Source: Cellvibrio sp. UBA7661
GTDB taxonomy: Bacteria; Pseudomonadota; Gammaproteobacteria; Pseudomonadales; Cellvibrionaceae
Direction of reading: 5' to 3'
Assembly (NCBI GenBank): GCA_002483365.1
Contig: DLHT01000003.1
Location: forward strand, 372,001-436,000
DNA: 64,000 nt
Part shown: one piece after another, positions 45,488 through 54,769 of the stretch
How the letters are laid out: each line of letters starts with the position of its first letter
Numbering within the stretch: the first letter of the stretch is position 1
The notes under the pieces: generated by a model
Databases searched by the model: none
What the model saw: only the letters and a program-made list of their open reading frames with translations
Told to the model about the DNA's origin: nothing
Position numbers and translations under genes: made by a program

Positions 45488-46105
45488 GTGAAATCAGCGT
45501 TGCTTGTGGAAGACATCGATAGTGTGGCTCAATCACTCGCCGGGTCACTCACCAAAGTATTTCCTGGCATTGAAGTATGTTTCGCGCCAGCCTTGGCTGA
45601 TGCAATACAACATCTGAATCTGGCTACACCTGACATTATCCTGTTGGATCTTGGTCTACCTGATGGCCGTGGCAGCAATTTACTGTTGCATCGTGCATTG
45701 AGTGACCACACTTGGGTCGTTATCACCACTATTTTTGATGACGATGAATGTTTATTTGAAGCATTGCGGCTTGGTGCGCGCGGCTATTTATTAAAGGACG
45801 ATCTGGGTGAGTCATTTGAACAAGCACTGGCAGGCATATTGGAAGGAAAGCCGCCACTGTCTGCCGGTATCGCAAGACGTATATTGCAGACATTCAGACC
45901 GACCAGCAAAGAACATAATCTCTCGGATCGGGAGCACAAATTACTGGGTTTGGTCGCGAGGGGTTACAGCGTCCAACGTGCGGCCAATGAATTAGGTATT
46001 ACATACAATACCGCTGCCAGTTATTTAAAAAATGTGTATCAAAAATTGGAAGTGGGTTCACGGGCAGAAGCCACCCGCAAAGCCATCGATTTAGGATTGG
46101 TTTAA
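45488..46105 (+). CDS. NarL/LuxR-type response regulator
   Basis: 205 aa from GTG 45488, chosen because AAAAGGGG lies just before it and the receiver domain begins at once (KSALLVEDIDSVAQSL); the frame is open to 45323, but the extra 55 residues resemble no domain. The phospho-acceptor Asp is in IILLDLGLPDG, and the C-terminal LuxR helix-turn-helix reads LSDREHKLLGLVARGYSVQRAANELGITYNTAASYLKNVYQKL. Partner of the divergent histidine kinase. Confidence 0.9.
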   Translation: MKSALLVEDIDSVAQSLAGSLTKVFPGIEVCFAPALADAIQHLNLATPDIILLDLGLPDGRGSNLLLHRALSDHTWVVITTIFDDDECLFEALRLGARGYLLKDDLGESFEQALAGILEGKPPLSAGIARRILQTFRPTSKEHNLSDREHKLLGLVARGYSVQRAANELGITYNTAASYLKNVYQKLEVGSRAEATRKAIDLGLV

Positions 46106-46130
46106 CAACACCGCTGATAAAATATTCTCT

Positions 46131-46817
46131 ATGCATTCATCTACCTTCCAACACACCGCCCAGCAAGAATACCAACGCGCGGCGACGCAATTAAAAAACA
46201 GCAAAGATGCCAATGCGGCGCTGAAAAAATCCTATGAGCGCTACGATAATCTTATCGCTGTTGCATTTAATGAAGCATCGGCCAAGCCAGAATGCAAAGC
46301 CGGTTGTGCGTTTTGTTGCCATTACAAAGTGGAAGCGCGTGCCCATGAGGTGCTGTTGGCGAAGGACTATATCCACAACCAATTCAGTGCAGAGAAAAAG
46401 GCGCTGCTTCTGGAGCGATTGACAGAAAATGCAGCCATCATTCGCGCACTTACGCCCGAACAACATCTGCTGACCAATATCCCCTGCGCGCTGCTGGACA
46501 ATAACCAATGCAGCATTTACCCCGCGCGCCCATTCCGCTGTCGCAACTTCCATTCAACCGATGCGCAAGCCTGCAAGGATTCTTTTAATCACCCCGAGGA
46601 TATGAATATTGTGACGGGTATGATCGAAGAGGCCGCGATTCTTGCCGATGCCCATACGCAGGGCTTTGAAGCGGCCGCGGAACAGACCGGGCGCGATAAT
46701 CGCATCTACGATTTCACTACCGCACTGCTGGAAGCGCTCACCGATGAACAACCTCTCAAACGATACCAGCGCGGTAAAAAAGCCTTCCCGTCAGCAATTG
46801 AAGTGATCGCGGACTAA
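46131..46817 (+). CDS. YkgJ-family cysteine-cluster protein
   Basis: 228 aa. Cysteine pattern C-x3-C-x2-CC (CKAGCAFCCHYK), then CALLDNNQCSIYPARPFRCRNFHSTDAQAC, the YkgJ (PF03692) metal-cluster signature, probably binding zinc or an iron-sulfur cluster. Function in the family is not defined. It follows the response regulator by 25 bases on the same strand, and may be cotranscribed. Confidence 0.88.
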   Translation: MHSSTFQHTAQQEYQRAATQLKNSKDANAALKKSYERYDNLIAVAFNEASAKPECKAGCAFCCHYKVEARAHEVLLAKDYIHNQFSAEKKALLLERLTENAAIIRALTPEQHLLTNIPCALLDNNQCSIYPARPFRCRNFHSTDAQACKDSFNHPEDMNIVTGMIEEAAILADAHTQGFEAAAEQTGRDNRIYDFTTALLEALTDEQPLKRYQRGKKAFPSAIEVIAD

Positions 46818-46919
46818 CGCCACCGAGCGCACGGGGAAAACCGCCACAAACCAGCCAGAAATCAGGTGCTATAGTAAACCTTACTTATTTCTGACTGCTG
46901 ACTGCTCACTGGACCCTTT

Positions 46920-49505
46920 ATGCCCGAGGTTGTGCCTTTACTGTTTCGCCGTCCGCGCGCGCTGGCGTTTGTGGTATTGGCAATATGCCTTTGCTTATCG
47001 GCATTGATTGTCTGGCAGATGGAACAAAACCTGCGCCACGGCACCCGTGCAGATGTCGAAAATCTGGCGCAAAACCATGCTTTCCTGGTGCGCGACAGTC
47101 TCAATCAGGCGCTCACACTCAACTACTCAATAGCGACTATGGTGCGCCTCGGCCAAGGTCACACCCCACGGTTTGACGATGCTGCGCGCGAGCTGCTGCC
47201 TTATTTCGATAGTGTTTCCCATATCAGCCTTGCGCCCAACGGCATTATTACCCAGGTGTATCCGCTGGAAGGCAATGAGAAATCCCTCGGCCTCAACCTG
47301 CTGGAAGATAAACTCCAAAGCCGGGAAGCCATTCGCGCGCGCGACAGCGGGAAGCTGACGCTGGCAGGTCCGGTGAATATGGTACAGGGCGGACTGGGTG
47401 CGATTGCGCGCCTGCCGGTGTTTTTGGAAGACCGGGGAGACCGCCAGTTTTGGGGGTTTTCGGTGGTGGTGATCCGTATCAACCGATTGTTGGAGGCCGC
47501 TAATCTCAACCAACTGGAAGGCCAAGGTATAGCCTACCGGCTCTGGCGTACCAACCCGGATACAGGCTTACCAGAGACAATTGCCGAATATCGACCAGAT
47601 GCACTCTACGAACCGGTGCAAAAATCTTTTGATGTACCCAATGGCCGTTGGACTCTCAGCGTTTCCCCGGTAACGGGTTGGATTCAATTCTGGCAGCTGA
47701 CGGGAGCCAGTCTGGCGGCATTGATGATCAGCTTACTGCTGTCTTACCAGACATTTTTGATGGCGGTATTGCAGCGGCAGCGTTTGCATTTGCAGGATGC
47801 CGTGGCTGAACAGACACGTGAATTACTCAACGCCCGTGCGCACTTGCAAGCGACGCTCGATGCTATTCCCGATTTGCTGTTTGATATCGACTACCAAGGC
47901 ATTATTCACAGCTATCACACCAACCAACCGGAGTTGCTAACTGTTTCGCCAGAGCAATTTCTGGGCACCAATTTTAATCATTATCTGCCTGAAGACGCCT
48001 GCGTGGTTATCCACCAGGCTTTTGATGAAGCGATCGAAAAAGGCGTGTCTTCAGGCAAATGTTATTCCGTCATGCTGCCACAACGCGGCCTTGCAACGTT
48101 TGAATTATCTGTATCGCGCAAGGCAAACGACGAAAGCGGTGTGCCGCGTTTTTTAGTGCTCAGCCGCGACATCAGCGAGCGCAAACAAAACGAAGAGCGA
48201 ATCAACACGCTCGCCTTTTTTGATCCACTGACGCAATTGCCCAACCGCCGTTTGTTGCAAGATCGGCTGGAACACGCCATCGCCACCAGCCAACGTCAAA
48301 AAAGTCTGGGCGCGCTGCTATTTATCGACCTCGATGATTTCAAAACCTTGAACGATAACCGCGGCCATCACGTCGGCGATTTATTGTTGATCGCAGTTGC
48401 AGAGCGTTTGAAACAAGCAGTGCGCAGCCAGGATACAGTGGCGCGTTTGGGTGGCGATGAATTTCTGGTGGTGTTGGAAGGGCTGGATCAGACGCGCGAT
48501 GCAGCAGCAAGACAAGCGCAGCAGATCGCTGAAAAAATTCTCGCCAGCCTTAATGAAGTTTATCAACTGGAAAATCAGGAATATTTTAATTCCCCCAGCA
48601 TAGGTCTGTGTTTGTTTGGCGACCAGACTGTTGCCATCGATGAATTACTGAAACAAGCCGATCAAGCCATGTACCACGCCAAAGCCGCGGGCAGAAATAC
48701 CCTGCGGTTTTTTGATCCGGAAATGCAAGCCATGACCGCGCAACGTTTTGCATTGCAAAATGAAATCCGCGAGGCATTGCAACAGCAACAATTCCAACTC
48801 TATTACCAACCGCAAGTGGATAACCAGGGCGCTGTTGTTGGAGCCGAAGCATTGATCCGCTGGTTGCATCCGCAGCGCGGTATGGTATCGCCCATGGAAT
48901 TTATTCCCATCGCCGAAGAATCCGGTTTGATTTTGCCGCTCGGCAACTGGATTGTAAAAACCGCGTGCGAACAATTAATCCGCTGGAGTCAATCGCCGCT
49001 CACCGCTCACTTGCTGTTATCCATCAATGTCAGCGCGCGCCAGTTCCAGCATCCCCAGTTTGTCGAACAGATATTGGCAATCATTGCGCGCACGGGCGCA
49101 AATCCAACCAAACTCAAACTGGAACTCACCGAGAGTATGCTGGTTTCCAATGAGCAAGACATCATCACCAAAATGGATGCACTAAAAGCCGCCGGTATTA
49201 AATTTTCACTCGACGATTTTGGCACTGGCTATTCATCATTGTCCTATTTGAAACGTCTGCCGATCAGTGAGCTGAAAATTGATAAATCGTTCGTCAACGA
49301 CATTCTCGCCGATGCGAATGACGCCGCCATCGCGCGCATGATTATCCGCCTCGCGCAGAGTATGGAATTAACCGTAATCGCCGAGGGTGTAGAAACCCAG
49401 GCACAACGCGATTGGCTGGAGCACGAAGGCTGCTTTAAATATCAGGGCTATTTTTTTGGTAAACCGGTGGCGATAGATAATTTTTGCATTGAGCGCAGAG
49501 ATTAA
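46920..49505 (+). CDS. CHASE-PAS-GGDEF-EAL c-di-GMP enzyme
   Basis: 861 aa. TM1 near 18-36; periplasmic CHASE domain (about 60-235, with HISLAPNGIITQVYPLEGNEKSLGLNLL); TM2 near 250-275; PAS (about 310-420); GGDEF with intact ARLGGDEFLVVLEG and RxxD (RSQD) inhibitory site; EAL with GAEALIRW, NVSARQF and LDDFGTGYSSLSYL, all catalytic positions present. It can in principle both make and break c-di-GMP in answer to a periplasmic ligand. Single gene, convergent with the permease. Confidence 0.93.
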   Translation: MPEVVPLLFRRPRALAFVVLAICLCLSALIVWQMEQNLRHGTRADVENLAQNHAFLVRDSLNQALTLNYSIATMVRLGQGHTPRFDDAARELLPYFDSVSHISLAPNGIITQVYPLEGNEKSLGLNLLEDKLQSREAIRARDSGKLTLAGPVNMVQGGLGAIARLPVFLEDRGDRQFWGFSVVVIRINRLLEAANLNQLEGQGIAYRLWRTNPDTGLPETIAEYRPDALYEPVQKSFDVPNGRWTLSVSPVTGWIQFWQLTGASLAALMISLLLSYQTFLMAVLQRQRLHLQDAVAEQTRELLNARAHLQATLDAIPDLLFDIDYQGIIHSYHTNQPELLTVSPEQFLGTNFNHYLPEDACVVIHQAFDEAIEKGVSSGKCYSVMLPQRGLATFELSVSRKANDESGVPRFLVLSRDISERKQNEERINTLAFFDPLTQLPNRRLLQDRLEHAIATSQRQKSLGALLFIDLDDFKTLNDNRGHHVGDLLLIAVAERLKQAVRSQDTVARLGGDEFLVVLEGLDQTRDAAARQAQQIAEKILASLNEVYQLENQEYFNSPSIGLCLFGDQTVAIDELLKQADQAMYHAKAAGRNTLRFFDPEMQAMTAQRFALQNEIREALQQQQFQLYYQPQVDNQGAVVGAEALIRWLHPQRGMVSPMEFIPIAEESGLILPLGNWIVKTACEQLIRWSQSPLTAHLLLSINVSARQFQHPQFVEQILAIIARTGANPTKLKLELTESMLVSNEQDIITKMDALKAAGIKFSLDDFGTGYSSLSYLKRLPISELKIDKSFVNDILADANDAAIARMIIRLAQSMELTVIAEGVETQAQRDWLEHEGCFKYQGYFFGKPVAIDNFCIERRD

Positions 49506-50279
49506 TTACCAATACACCGACACCAATCCAAATCCGCTAATCAACAAGAGTGCGCAACCAATCACGCGGTAAAACACCACCGGGTCAGCCGCAACCAAGC
49601 GCGCGTGAAATTTCAGACCAAAATAATGACCAACCGCCGTCGCCGGTAACAACCACAAATGCGCCTGCAATTGCAGATCTACACCAGCAATCAAAAACGC
49701 CACCATTTTAATGCTCACCAAAATAAACCAGAGCACAAATAAAGTATCACGCAGTTTTTCGCGCGCGACATGCACCATATACACCGTCATAATCAGCGGT
49801 GCACCAATCAATGAGGTGCCGCTGATATAAGCACCGAGCGACAGAAAAATGCCATCGCTTACCGGGTGCGAACTCTTGAACGGTTTATTCAAAATATAAG
49901 TGATGGCGTACACAGAAATAATGCAAAATATAATCGCACTCATAATGCCCGCCGGAATGGTCAGTAACCCGGCTACACCAATGAGTTTGGGAATGATCAT
50001 AATCTTGAGCGATTTTTTCAGATAAACCCAATCCACCGTGGATGGCTTTTTTTCTTCCGTCGCCATTTTTTTGCGATTGTTTTGCCACACGGTAAGTGTG
50101 GAAAAAATGAGTAAGTGCACCGCAATAATCGGCAAATACACCAACGGGCGATTATCTACCAACAACAACAGCGGCAGCGACATCATCGCCCCACCAAAGC
50201 CCAAACCGGTGCGCACAAAACCGCTCCAGATGAAGATCAGCAAGACAAGAACAAGTTGGATGAGAGAGAGGTCATTCAT
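49506..50279 (-). CDS. TauE/SafE-family sulfite/organosulfonate exporter-like permease
   Basis: 257 aa from ATG 50279 (the frame runs on to 50339 but through a terminator hairpin, so the shorter start is right). About eight helices with the IFIWSGFVRTGLGFGGAMMSLPLLLLVDNRPLVYLPI entry motif and SLGAYISGTSLIGAPLIMTVYM, as in the TauE/SafE (DUF81) family. Substrate unknown. Its stop abuts that of the GGDEF-EAL gene. Confidence 0.88.
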   Translation of the reverse strand: MNDLSLIQLVLVLLIFIWSGFVRTGLGFGGAMMSLPLLLLVDNRPLVYLPIIAVHLLIFSTLTVWQNNRKKMATEEKKPSTVDWVYLKKSLKIMIIPKLIGVAGLLTIPAGIMSAIIFCIISVYAITYILNKPFKSSHPVSDGIFLSLGAYISGTSLIGAPLIMTVYMVHVAREKLRDTLFVLWFILVSIKMVAFLIAGVDLQLQAHLWLLPATAVGHYFGLKFHARLVAADPVVFYRVIGCALLLISGFGLVSVYW

Positions 50280-50327
50280 GGGAGAAATCCAATCGCTAAC
50301 AGCGGGTACAAAGCAACCACAAATAAA

Positions 50328-50353
50328 TAAGGCACCCAAAAGGTGCCTTATTT
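50328..50353. terminator. Hairpin AAATAAGGCACC/GGTGCCTTATTT upstream of the permease gene
   Basis: A perfect 12-bp stem with A/T-rich flanks on both sides, so it could terminate on either strand. It marks the left edge of the AT-rich accessory region. Confidence 0.65.
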
Positions 50354-50701
50354 ATACATACGCAGGTGTCTTTGGGTAAAATTTATTGATATTAATTATG
50401 CAAGTTAGGTAAAAAATAATGATAATAACTATATCATATTGAAATATAAGGATTTTTAATCGTGGATAAAAGTGAAATGTAAATATCGCGTGGGCTTATT
50501 TTTATATTTAAATAATAGCCAAAATCCAATTAACAGTAGTTTCCGCTAAATTTATAGGCTCAAATCTTTCAGGTAAACGAAGAGTAAGCCGTAGGTGAAA
50601 AGATGCATGGTTATCTTATGATCAACGTCCGCATAGCGGTTGCACGAGTAACCGTTGTCGCCAGTGTTAAGATATGTAAACTCTTCATCTCATAAAAATG
50701 C
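50354..50701. other. Gene-free AT-rich stretch at the edge of the island
   Basis: No coding frame with a ribosome site is seen. The sequence up to about 50600 is very AT-rich; from 50600 it becomes more mixed and may hold the start of the structured region described next. Confidence 0.5.
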
Positions 50702-50794
50702 AGGAGTGTATGCTATAAACACAACTCCTCCCTAGCAGGAATCACTTGACTGATTTCTGTCTGGGACGAAAAAACCACCTACGGGTGGTTTTTT
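50702..50794 (+). ncRNA. Candidate small RNA: two hairpins plus terminator
   Basis: Hairpin 1 pairs AGGAG (50702-50706) with CTCCT (50725-50729) with an inner TGT/ACA. Hairpin 2 pairs CAGGAATCA (50736-50744) with TGATTTCTG (50751-50759) with one G-T pair and a six-base loop. A strong terminator follows at 50769-50794. No coding frame lies upstream on this strand, so the transcript would be non-coding. The 5' end and promoter are not defined, and no known RNA family is recognised. Confidence 0.38.
50769..50794. terminator. Bidirectional terminator
   Basis: AAAAAACCACC (50769-50779) and GGTGGTTTTTT (50784-50794) around a TACG loop. It can end the candidate RNA on the plus strand and the small gene on the minus strand. 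Confidence 0.85.
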
Positions 50795-50824
50795 CATTTC
50801 TGCGACATGAAAAACAAAGCACTG

Positions 50825-51013
50825 TCATTTCTTACAGATGGTGTCGCTCGATTTGGAATCCGGCTGAGCATCATAGCTACCGAAATTGTCTGGTGAATAC
50901 GTAAGTGCCAAGTCCAGAGGCTCGGCTGAGAAAAAAGCGTCACCTGCTTTGCGGGTCTTTGGAGAAGAAATACGTACTAATAGAGCGTCAAGTTCGTCTT
51001 TTAAATCAGACAC
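50825..51013 (-). CDS. Small acidic hypothetical protein (62 aa)
   Basis: GTG 51013 is preceded by AAGG at good spacing, and the frame ends 30 bases before a terminator; a longer start at TTG 51070 lacks a ribosome site. The protein starts with an amphipathic acidic segment (SDLKDELDALLVRIS) and is otherwise polar, ending in CKK. No family is recognised. The shape would also fit a leader-type or antitoxin-like peptide, but nothing nearby supports that. Confidence 0.35.
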   Translation of the reverse strand: MSDLKDELDALLVRISSPKTRKAGDAFFSAEPLDLALTYSPDNFGSYDAQPDSKSSDTICKK

Positions 51014-51142
51014 AATTACCACCTTTTCAAGGTAGGGAAATGATTCAATAATCACAGCAAATAAGGACAACTCACAAGCTGCAACACTATGCTAGCTTAG
51101 CCACCGATTGGCGACAAAGATCAATTAATTCTCAAAAGCGAC

Positions 51143-51244
51143 TTACTTGCATCCCAAGGATTCGCTTAACCCAATCAAACGCTTGTATCCACCTTCGTCA
51201 AGAAATTTATCGATAGTAAAAATTCCCTCGGCAAGCTGCTGAAG
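51143..51244 (-). pseudogene. Short coding-like fragment without a start
   Basis: In one minus frame the stretch reads like the end of a protein (QQLAEGIFTIDKFLDEG, then GYKRLIGLSESLGCK and a stop), with a stop immediately upstream and no start codon with a ribosome site. It is probably the remnant of a deleted gene between the NAD-kinase-like gene and the small gene; it could also be chance. Confidence 0.3.
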
Positions 51245-51263
51245 CTACGTAATTTTATTCTTA

Positions 51264-52184
51264 TTAATTGGCAACCAATTGACCTTGTACAGCCGCTATT
51301 CCAATCGAGGCAATTACGCCTGAGTTAAATTCGATTGCATCATCGACTATACCGTCTGAAAAAATAATTCCGCCCTCGGCCATTTGCGAAGCGAGCCTGA
51401 AGGTATCGCGCTCTTCAATTTTTCCATAAACCAGAGAGGTTCCTGTAGTGTGAGACGGAAATGGTTCTCGCACGCAAAAGCATAAACAGCGAGCATCCCA
51501 CGGCATATTAAGCGTGCTTGGTTCAGTGCCGGTAATAGCACTGGCACCAGTAAGCAAACTGCTTAACCACCCGGTTGAACCCAATCCGGTAGAGATAATA
51601 ATTCCTGATGAAGATTGCACTTCGGTTTGATCGCGATAGGACAACTCATATCGTGCAGACACCGGCAATTTGGGGCCGATATATAAATCATTTACGGCAA
51701 GTAAGGTTTGCCCATCATTCAAGTTGGCTTCTGCCATAGTCACTGCTTTTGCAGTAAAGCGTTTATTCAGAACTGCGGTGGTGATGTCGGTGAGGTCATG
51801 CAGTTGGAACGGCAAAAGTTTTCCGTCGAATCGTTGCGGTGCTGGATTGATGGCAATTAACGGTTGGCCCTTCAAGTATTTGAGTGTGTTTGCGACTAGG
51901 CCATCTTGCCCAGCCACAACGACGATATCATCAGGGCCGAATAGAAAATTGGGTAAGAAGCTCCGCTCCAATCGCTGCACACGACCGTATTGTCGCAATG
52001 TTTTTTCAGCTTCATCCAATGCCTGTTTGAGTTCCCGATCTTCGTCCTGATAATCAGCAACATGATCACCACGGCTTTGCAAATAGAACGCCGCTTGCTC
52101 ACGGGTATTGTGGCGGCGAATCAAACCGTCCAACCGCGTTTCGCGGTGGACGAGAATGATATTGCGATCACTTAAACGCTCCAT
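51264..52184 (-). CDS. Divergent NAD-kinase-fold protein
   Basis: 306 aa. The central part matches the NAD kinase/diacylglycerol-kinase-like fold: DDIVVVAGQDGLVANTLKYL corresponds to the GGDGT nucleotide loop, but reads GQDGL at 92-96; the later GSTGW corresponds to GSTAY. The catalytic Asp position (D94) remains. It is the last of three minus-strand genes after nadV and the SPFH gene, with two bases between it and the SPFH gene, so it is one operon. It may phosphorylate NAD, a nucleoside or a related ligand; with two key loops changed, standard NAD kinase activity is doubtful. Confidence 0.75.
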   Translation of the reverse strand: MERLSDRNIILVHRETRLDGLIRRHNTREQAAFYLQSRGDHVADYQDEDRELKQALDEAEKTLRQYGRVQRLERSFLPNFLFGPDDIVVVAGQDGLVANTLKYLKGQPLIAINPAPQRFDGKLLPFQLHDLTDITTAVLNKRFTAKAVTMAEANLNDGQTLLAVNDLYIGPKLPVSARYELSYRDQTEVQSSSGIIISTGLGSTGWLSSLLTGASAITGTEPSTLNMPWDARCLCFCVREPFPSHTTGTSLVYGKIEERDTFRLASQMAEGGIIFSDGIVDDAIEFNSGVIASIGIAAVQGQLVAN

Positions 52185-52186
52185 GA

Positions 52187-53200
52187 TCAGTTCCTTTGCA
52201 ATAAGCTGCCGAGCAAATCCGGGGTGATATTAAGTTGTCCAATTTTGCCAGAGTTGGTGGCGAGACTTTTGAATGCTTGAGCAATGACCAATTCCGGATC
52301 AGTACCACTAGCTGCAATTGCCTCAAACAATTTCGGATCGATTTTGTTGAGCGCTTCCATCATTTTTTCGATGCCGTAGGCTTTGGCTTCACCTTGTTTG
52401 CGTTCATTGGCCGTTGCCAGATCAACAAGCTCCTGGCGCTTTGCTTCCAGAGCTACCTGCGCTTCCATATCCTCTTTGTGAATCAACCGCTCTTTTTCTT
52501 TTACTGCACGATCTGCTTCTACCTGATTTTCACGCAGTTCACGTTTTTTGGTTTCTATGGCTAGCTCGGTGCGCAATTCATTCTCTTTAATGGCTCGCTC
52601 CTGCTCAATCGCCGCATTACGACGGGCATAAGTTGCTTCGTCGGCTTCTTTCAGAAGCGCCTCACGTACAGAGGCTTCCAATGCACGTGAAGTTTCCGGT
52701 GCAGGACGTAATGCTTGAATGGCTAGATCCACTACCTCAATACCCAAGCTCTCTAGAACATCAGACGTTTTAAGTTGTGCCCGTACACTGGTTACCAGTG
52801 TGCGTGATGCAGTCAGTGCATTACGAAGTGGCAGTTGTTGTATCTCGGCACGCATTAACACCTGCACCAAATTCAAAATGCGATTGGGTAGTTTTTCCGG
52901 ATCTTTAGCACTGTAATCTTTTGCGTTATCGGCCAATGCAAAGTTCATCATTCCTGCGAGCTTGGCGGCATCAGCAATACGAAAAACCAGTTGCCCTTGG
53001 ATAGTCACCTCCTGAAAATCAGCGGTGGTTTCCTTCAGCATAAAAGGTACATCCTGACTAGCCATGGGAATGGCTACCAAAGATGTAGACGGTGCAAAGT
53101 AAAAAAATGATAGCCCTACACCCTGACGCTTGATCTTGCCTTTGTGATACTGAACCACAAAGGTGGTTGGGTTGGCTTTGAAATATCCGATATTAAACAT
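52187..53200 (-). CDS. SPFH/Band 7 domain protein
   Basis: 337 aa. N-terminal SPFH region (VQYHKGKIKRQGVGLSFFYFAPSTSLVAIPMASQDVPFMLKETTADFQEVTIQGQLVFRI) followed by a long charged coiled coil (about 175-285) and a short C-terminal tail. No membrane anchor is evident. SPFH proteins build oligomeric rings or scaffolds. It lies between nadV (16 bases upstream) and the NAD-kinase-like gene, so a scaffold role in NAD metabolism or in a membrane-linked stress response is an inference from the operon. Confidence 0.85.
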   Translation of the reverse strand: MFNIGYFKANPTTFVVQYHKGKIKRQGVGLSFFYFAPSTSLVAIPMASQDVPFMLKETTADFQEVTIQGQLVFRIADAAKLAGMMNFALADNAKDYSAKDPEKLPNRILNLVQVLMRAEIQQLPLRNALTASRTLVTSVRAQLKTSDVLESLGIEVVDLAIQALRPAPETSRALEASVREALLKEADEATYARRNAAIEQERAIKENELRTELAIETKKRELRENQVEADRAVKEKERLIHKEDMEAQVALEAKRQELVDLATANERKQGEAKAYGIEKMMEALNKIDPKLFEAIAASGTDPELVIAQAFKSLATNSGKIGQLNITPDLLGSLLQRN

Positions 53201-53215
53201 GGTAGAGCTCCTTAA

Positions 53216-54610
53216 TTAAGCGGCATTGCTTTGGGTTTGGCCGAGCGCCTGATTGCGCACCTGGTCGAGGGTGTACTCAATAATCAATTTACCATTTCTG
53301 AATACAGTCACTAACTCATTGGCGACCGGGTTAATGCCGTTGCGCGCAACGGTTTGGAATTGACCATTCACTTTGGTTAATGCCAAGCGGCCTTTTTTAG
53401 AACGCTTGCCCTGATCGGTGATTGGATCTTTGTACACATCTCTCCATTCACCATTGATGCAAATCGCAGACGCTTTCATCGCAAATTTTTGCGTATCGCG
53501 ATTTACCTTTTGCAACAACTCGCTGCCCATTCCGAACGCAACATTGTCAGCGCTCAAGCCGCGTTTTTTCATCTCTGCCAATATGGCTTCGATAGAGGCG
53601 GCACACACACCATCGCCTTGAATCAAACGCACACAAGCGGGCAACACTTTGTAGCCTTTAGCGTTAATTGTGTAACCGAACTTTGCCATTAAACGCTCAA
53701 TCGCTTCGGGTACAACTTCTACGGGTTCACCAGAATCCGGACGAACCACCAAGGTGCCCCCCATGGCTTCCACTTGAGCTTTCAACTCACCGCCCCAGAG
53801 GTTATCAATCGCATTCCAGATATCGTAAGAATCACTGACTACAGCAACCAATTTATTCTTGCCACCAAACTGCTTGAGCATATTGGCGTAAGCAGCGGCT
53901 TCTCCTTCACGGCCCCAACTGGTGATAGTGCTATGTTCGGCTGCCGGGATAGAGAAGCCAGCCATATCTGCACCGTAATAACGGCGTGCCGCCACCAAGG
54001 CAGAAAAGTTATCGGTACCCATGAAGCTCACCAAGTGTGCCAAGCCGCCAATCGCCGTGGTTTCTTCTGAGCTGGCACCACGTGCACCAAAGTCGTGGAG
54101 CTTGAATGGCAAGCCGTTGAGGTTCTCGGCTGTTTCATCCAGGTAACGTGCAATGATGTTTTGGCAGGCTTTAGATACTGTCGCAACGGTAGTTGGATAC
54201 CAAACCGCACGTAACAAGGCGGTTTCGATATAGCTGGTCAACCAGGCACACGTTGGATCGGTATTGATTACTTGTACCAAGACATTACCCGTTGGAACCT
54301 CAGTACCTTCTGGTACCGCCTCGATTTCCAACGGCAGGTAGCCGTTATGGGCGGTCAGGATGTGCATCCAGCCATCACGGTTAAAAGGTACACCGTGAGC
54401 AGCGCAAATCATTTCTGCTTCATCGATATCCGCCAGAGTTATAGGCTTGGTCAGGTATTGCTTAATAAACATCTGCAGACCGAAAAACACAGTAGAAGCG
54501 TGTACACCACCGCGAGATTCGATATAGCTAGAGACAAATTCAGCCCCTTGTGGGTACTGAACGAAGTGAGAGGTTTTGTATGAGTCGGTATTCAGAATCA
54601 GATTTTGCAT
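53216..54610 (-). CDS. nadV: Nicotinamide phosphoribosyltransferase (NAMPT/NadV)
   Basis: 464 aa from ATG 54610, with a GGAGG site upstream; the frame extends to 54673 without need. NLILNTDSYKTSHFVQYPQGAEFVSSYIESRGG is the start of all NAMPT proteins, followed by KLHDFGARGASSEETTAIGG, SIPAAEHSTITSWG and VVSDSYDIWNAIDNLWGG, including the catalytic His in AAEH. It makes NMN from nicotinamide and PRPP, the first step of the short NAD salvage route finished by the NMNAT encoded at 57736. Two NrtR-type sites lie upstream. Confidence 0.95.
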   Translation of the reverse strand: MQNLILNTDSYKTSHFVQYPQGAEFVSSYIESRGGVHASTVFFGLQMFIKQYLTKPITLADIDEAEMICAAHGVPFNRDGWMHILTAHNGYLPLEIEAVPEGTEVPTGNVLVQVINTDPTCAWLTSYIETALLRAVWYPTTVATVSKACQNIIARYLDETAENLNGLPFKLHDFGARGASSEETTAIGGLAHLVSFMGTDNFSALVAARRYYGADMAGFSIPAAEHSTITSWGREGEAAAYANMLKQFGGKNKLVAVVSDSYDIWNAIDNLWGGELKAQVEAMGGTLVVRPDSGEPVEVVPEAIERLMAKFGYTINAKGYKVLPACVRLIQGDGVCAASIEAILAEMKKRGLSADNVAFGMGSELLQKVNRDTQKFAMKASAICINGEWRDVYKDPITDQGKRSKKGRLALTKVNGQFQTVARNGINPVANELVTVFRNGKLIIEYTLDQVRNQALGQTQSNAA

Positions 54611-54710
54611 GATGGAAATCCTCCAGTCATCGTGGTTAAGCACCGGTCTATCCAGCGCTGTTAGGGTATTCATTTGGATTATCTGGAAGCAGCTCCTGCG
54701 CCCATGGACA

Positions 54711-54769
54711 TATAGTGGCGAATAGACACTATTATGTCAACATATTTATTGGCCATTTGACACTATAAT
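54711..54769. promoter_or_regulatory. Two NrtR-type operator candidates before nadV
   Basis: TATAGTGGCG-AATAGACACTATTA (54711-54734) and TTATTGGCC-ATTTGACACTATAAT (54746-54769) are related near-palindromes starting 35 bases apart. Both share the TA/TTnTGGC...GNCACT pattern with the site before nrtR at 58901. Spacing and placement suit repression of nadV. Confidence 0.65.

Noticed and set aside
50280..50339. 20-residue N-terminal extension of the TauE/SafE permease
   Set aside because: It runs through the terminator hairpin; the membrane protein begins naturally at ATG 50279.
50400..50701. Glycine or c-di-GMP riboswitch in the gap
   Set aside because: The conserved core sequences of these aptamers are absent and no gene follows on that strand.
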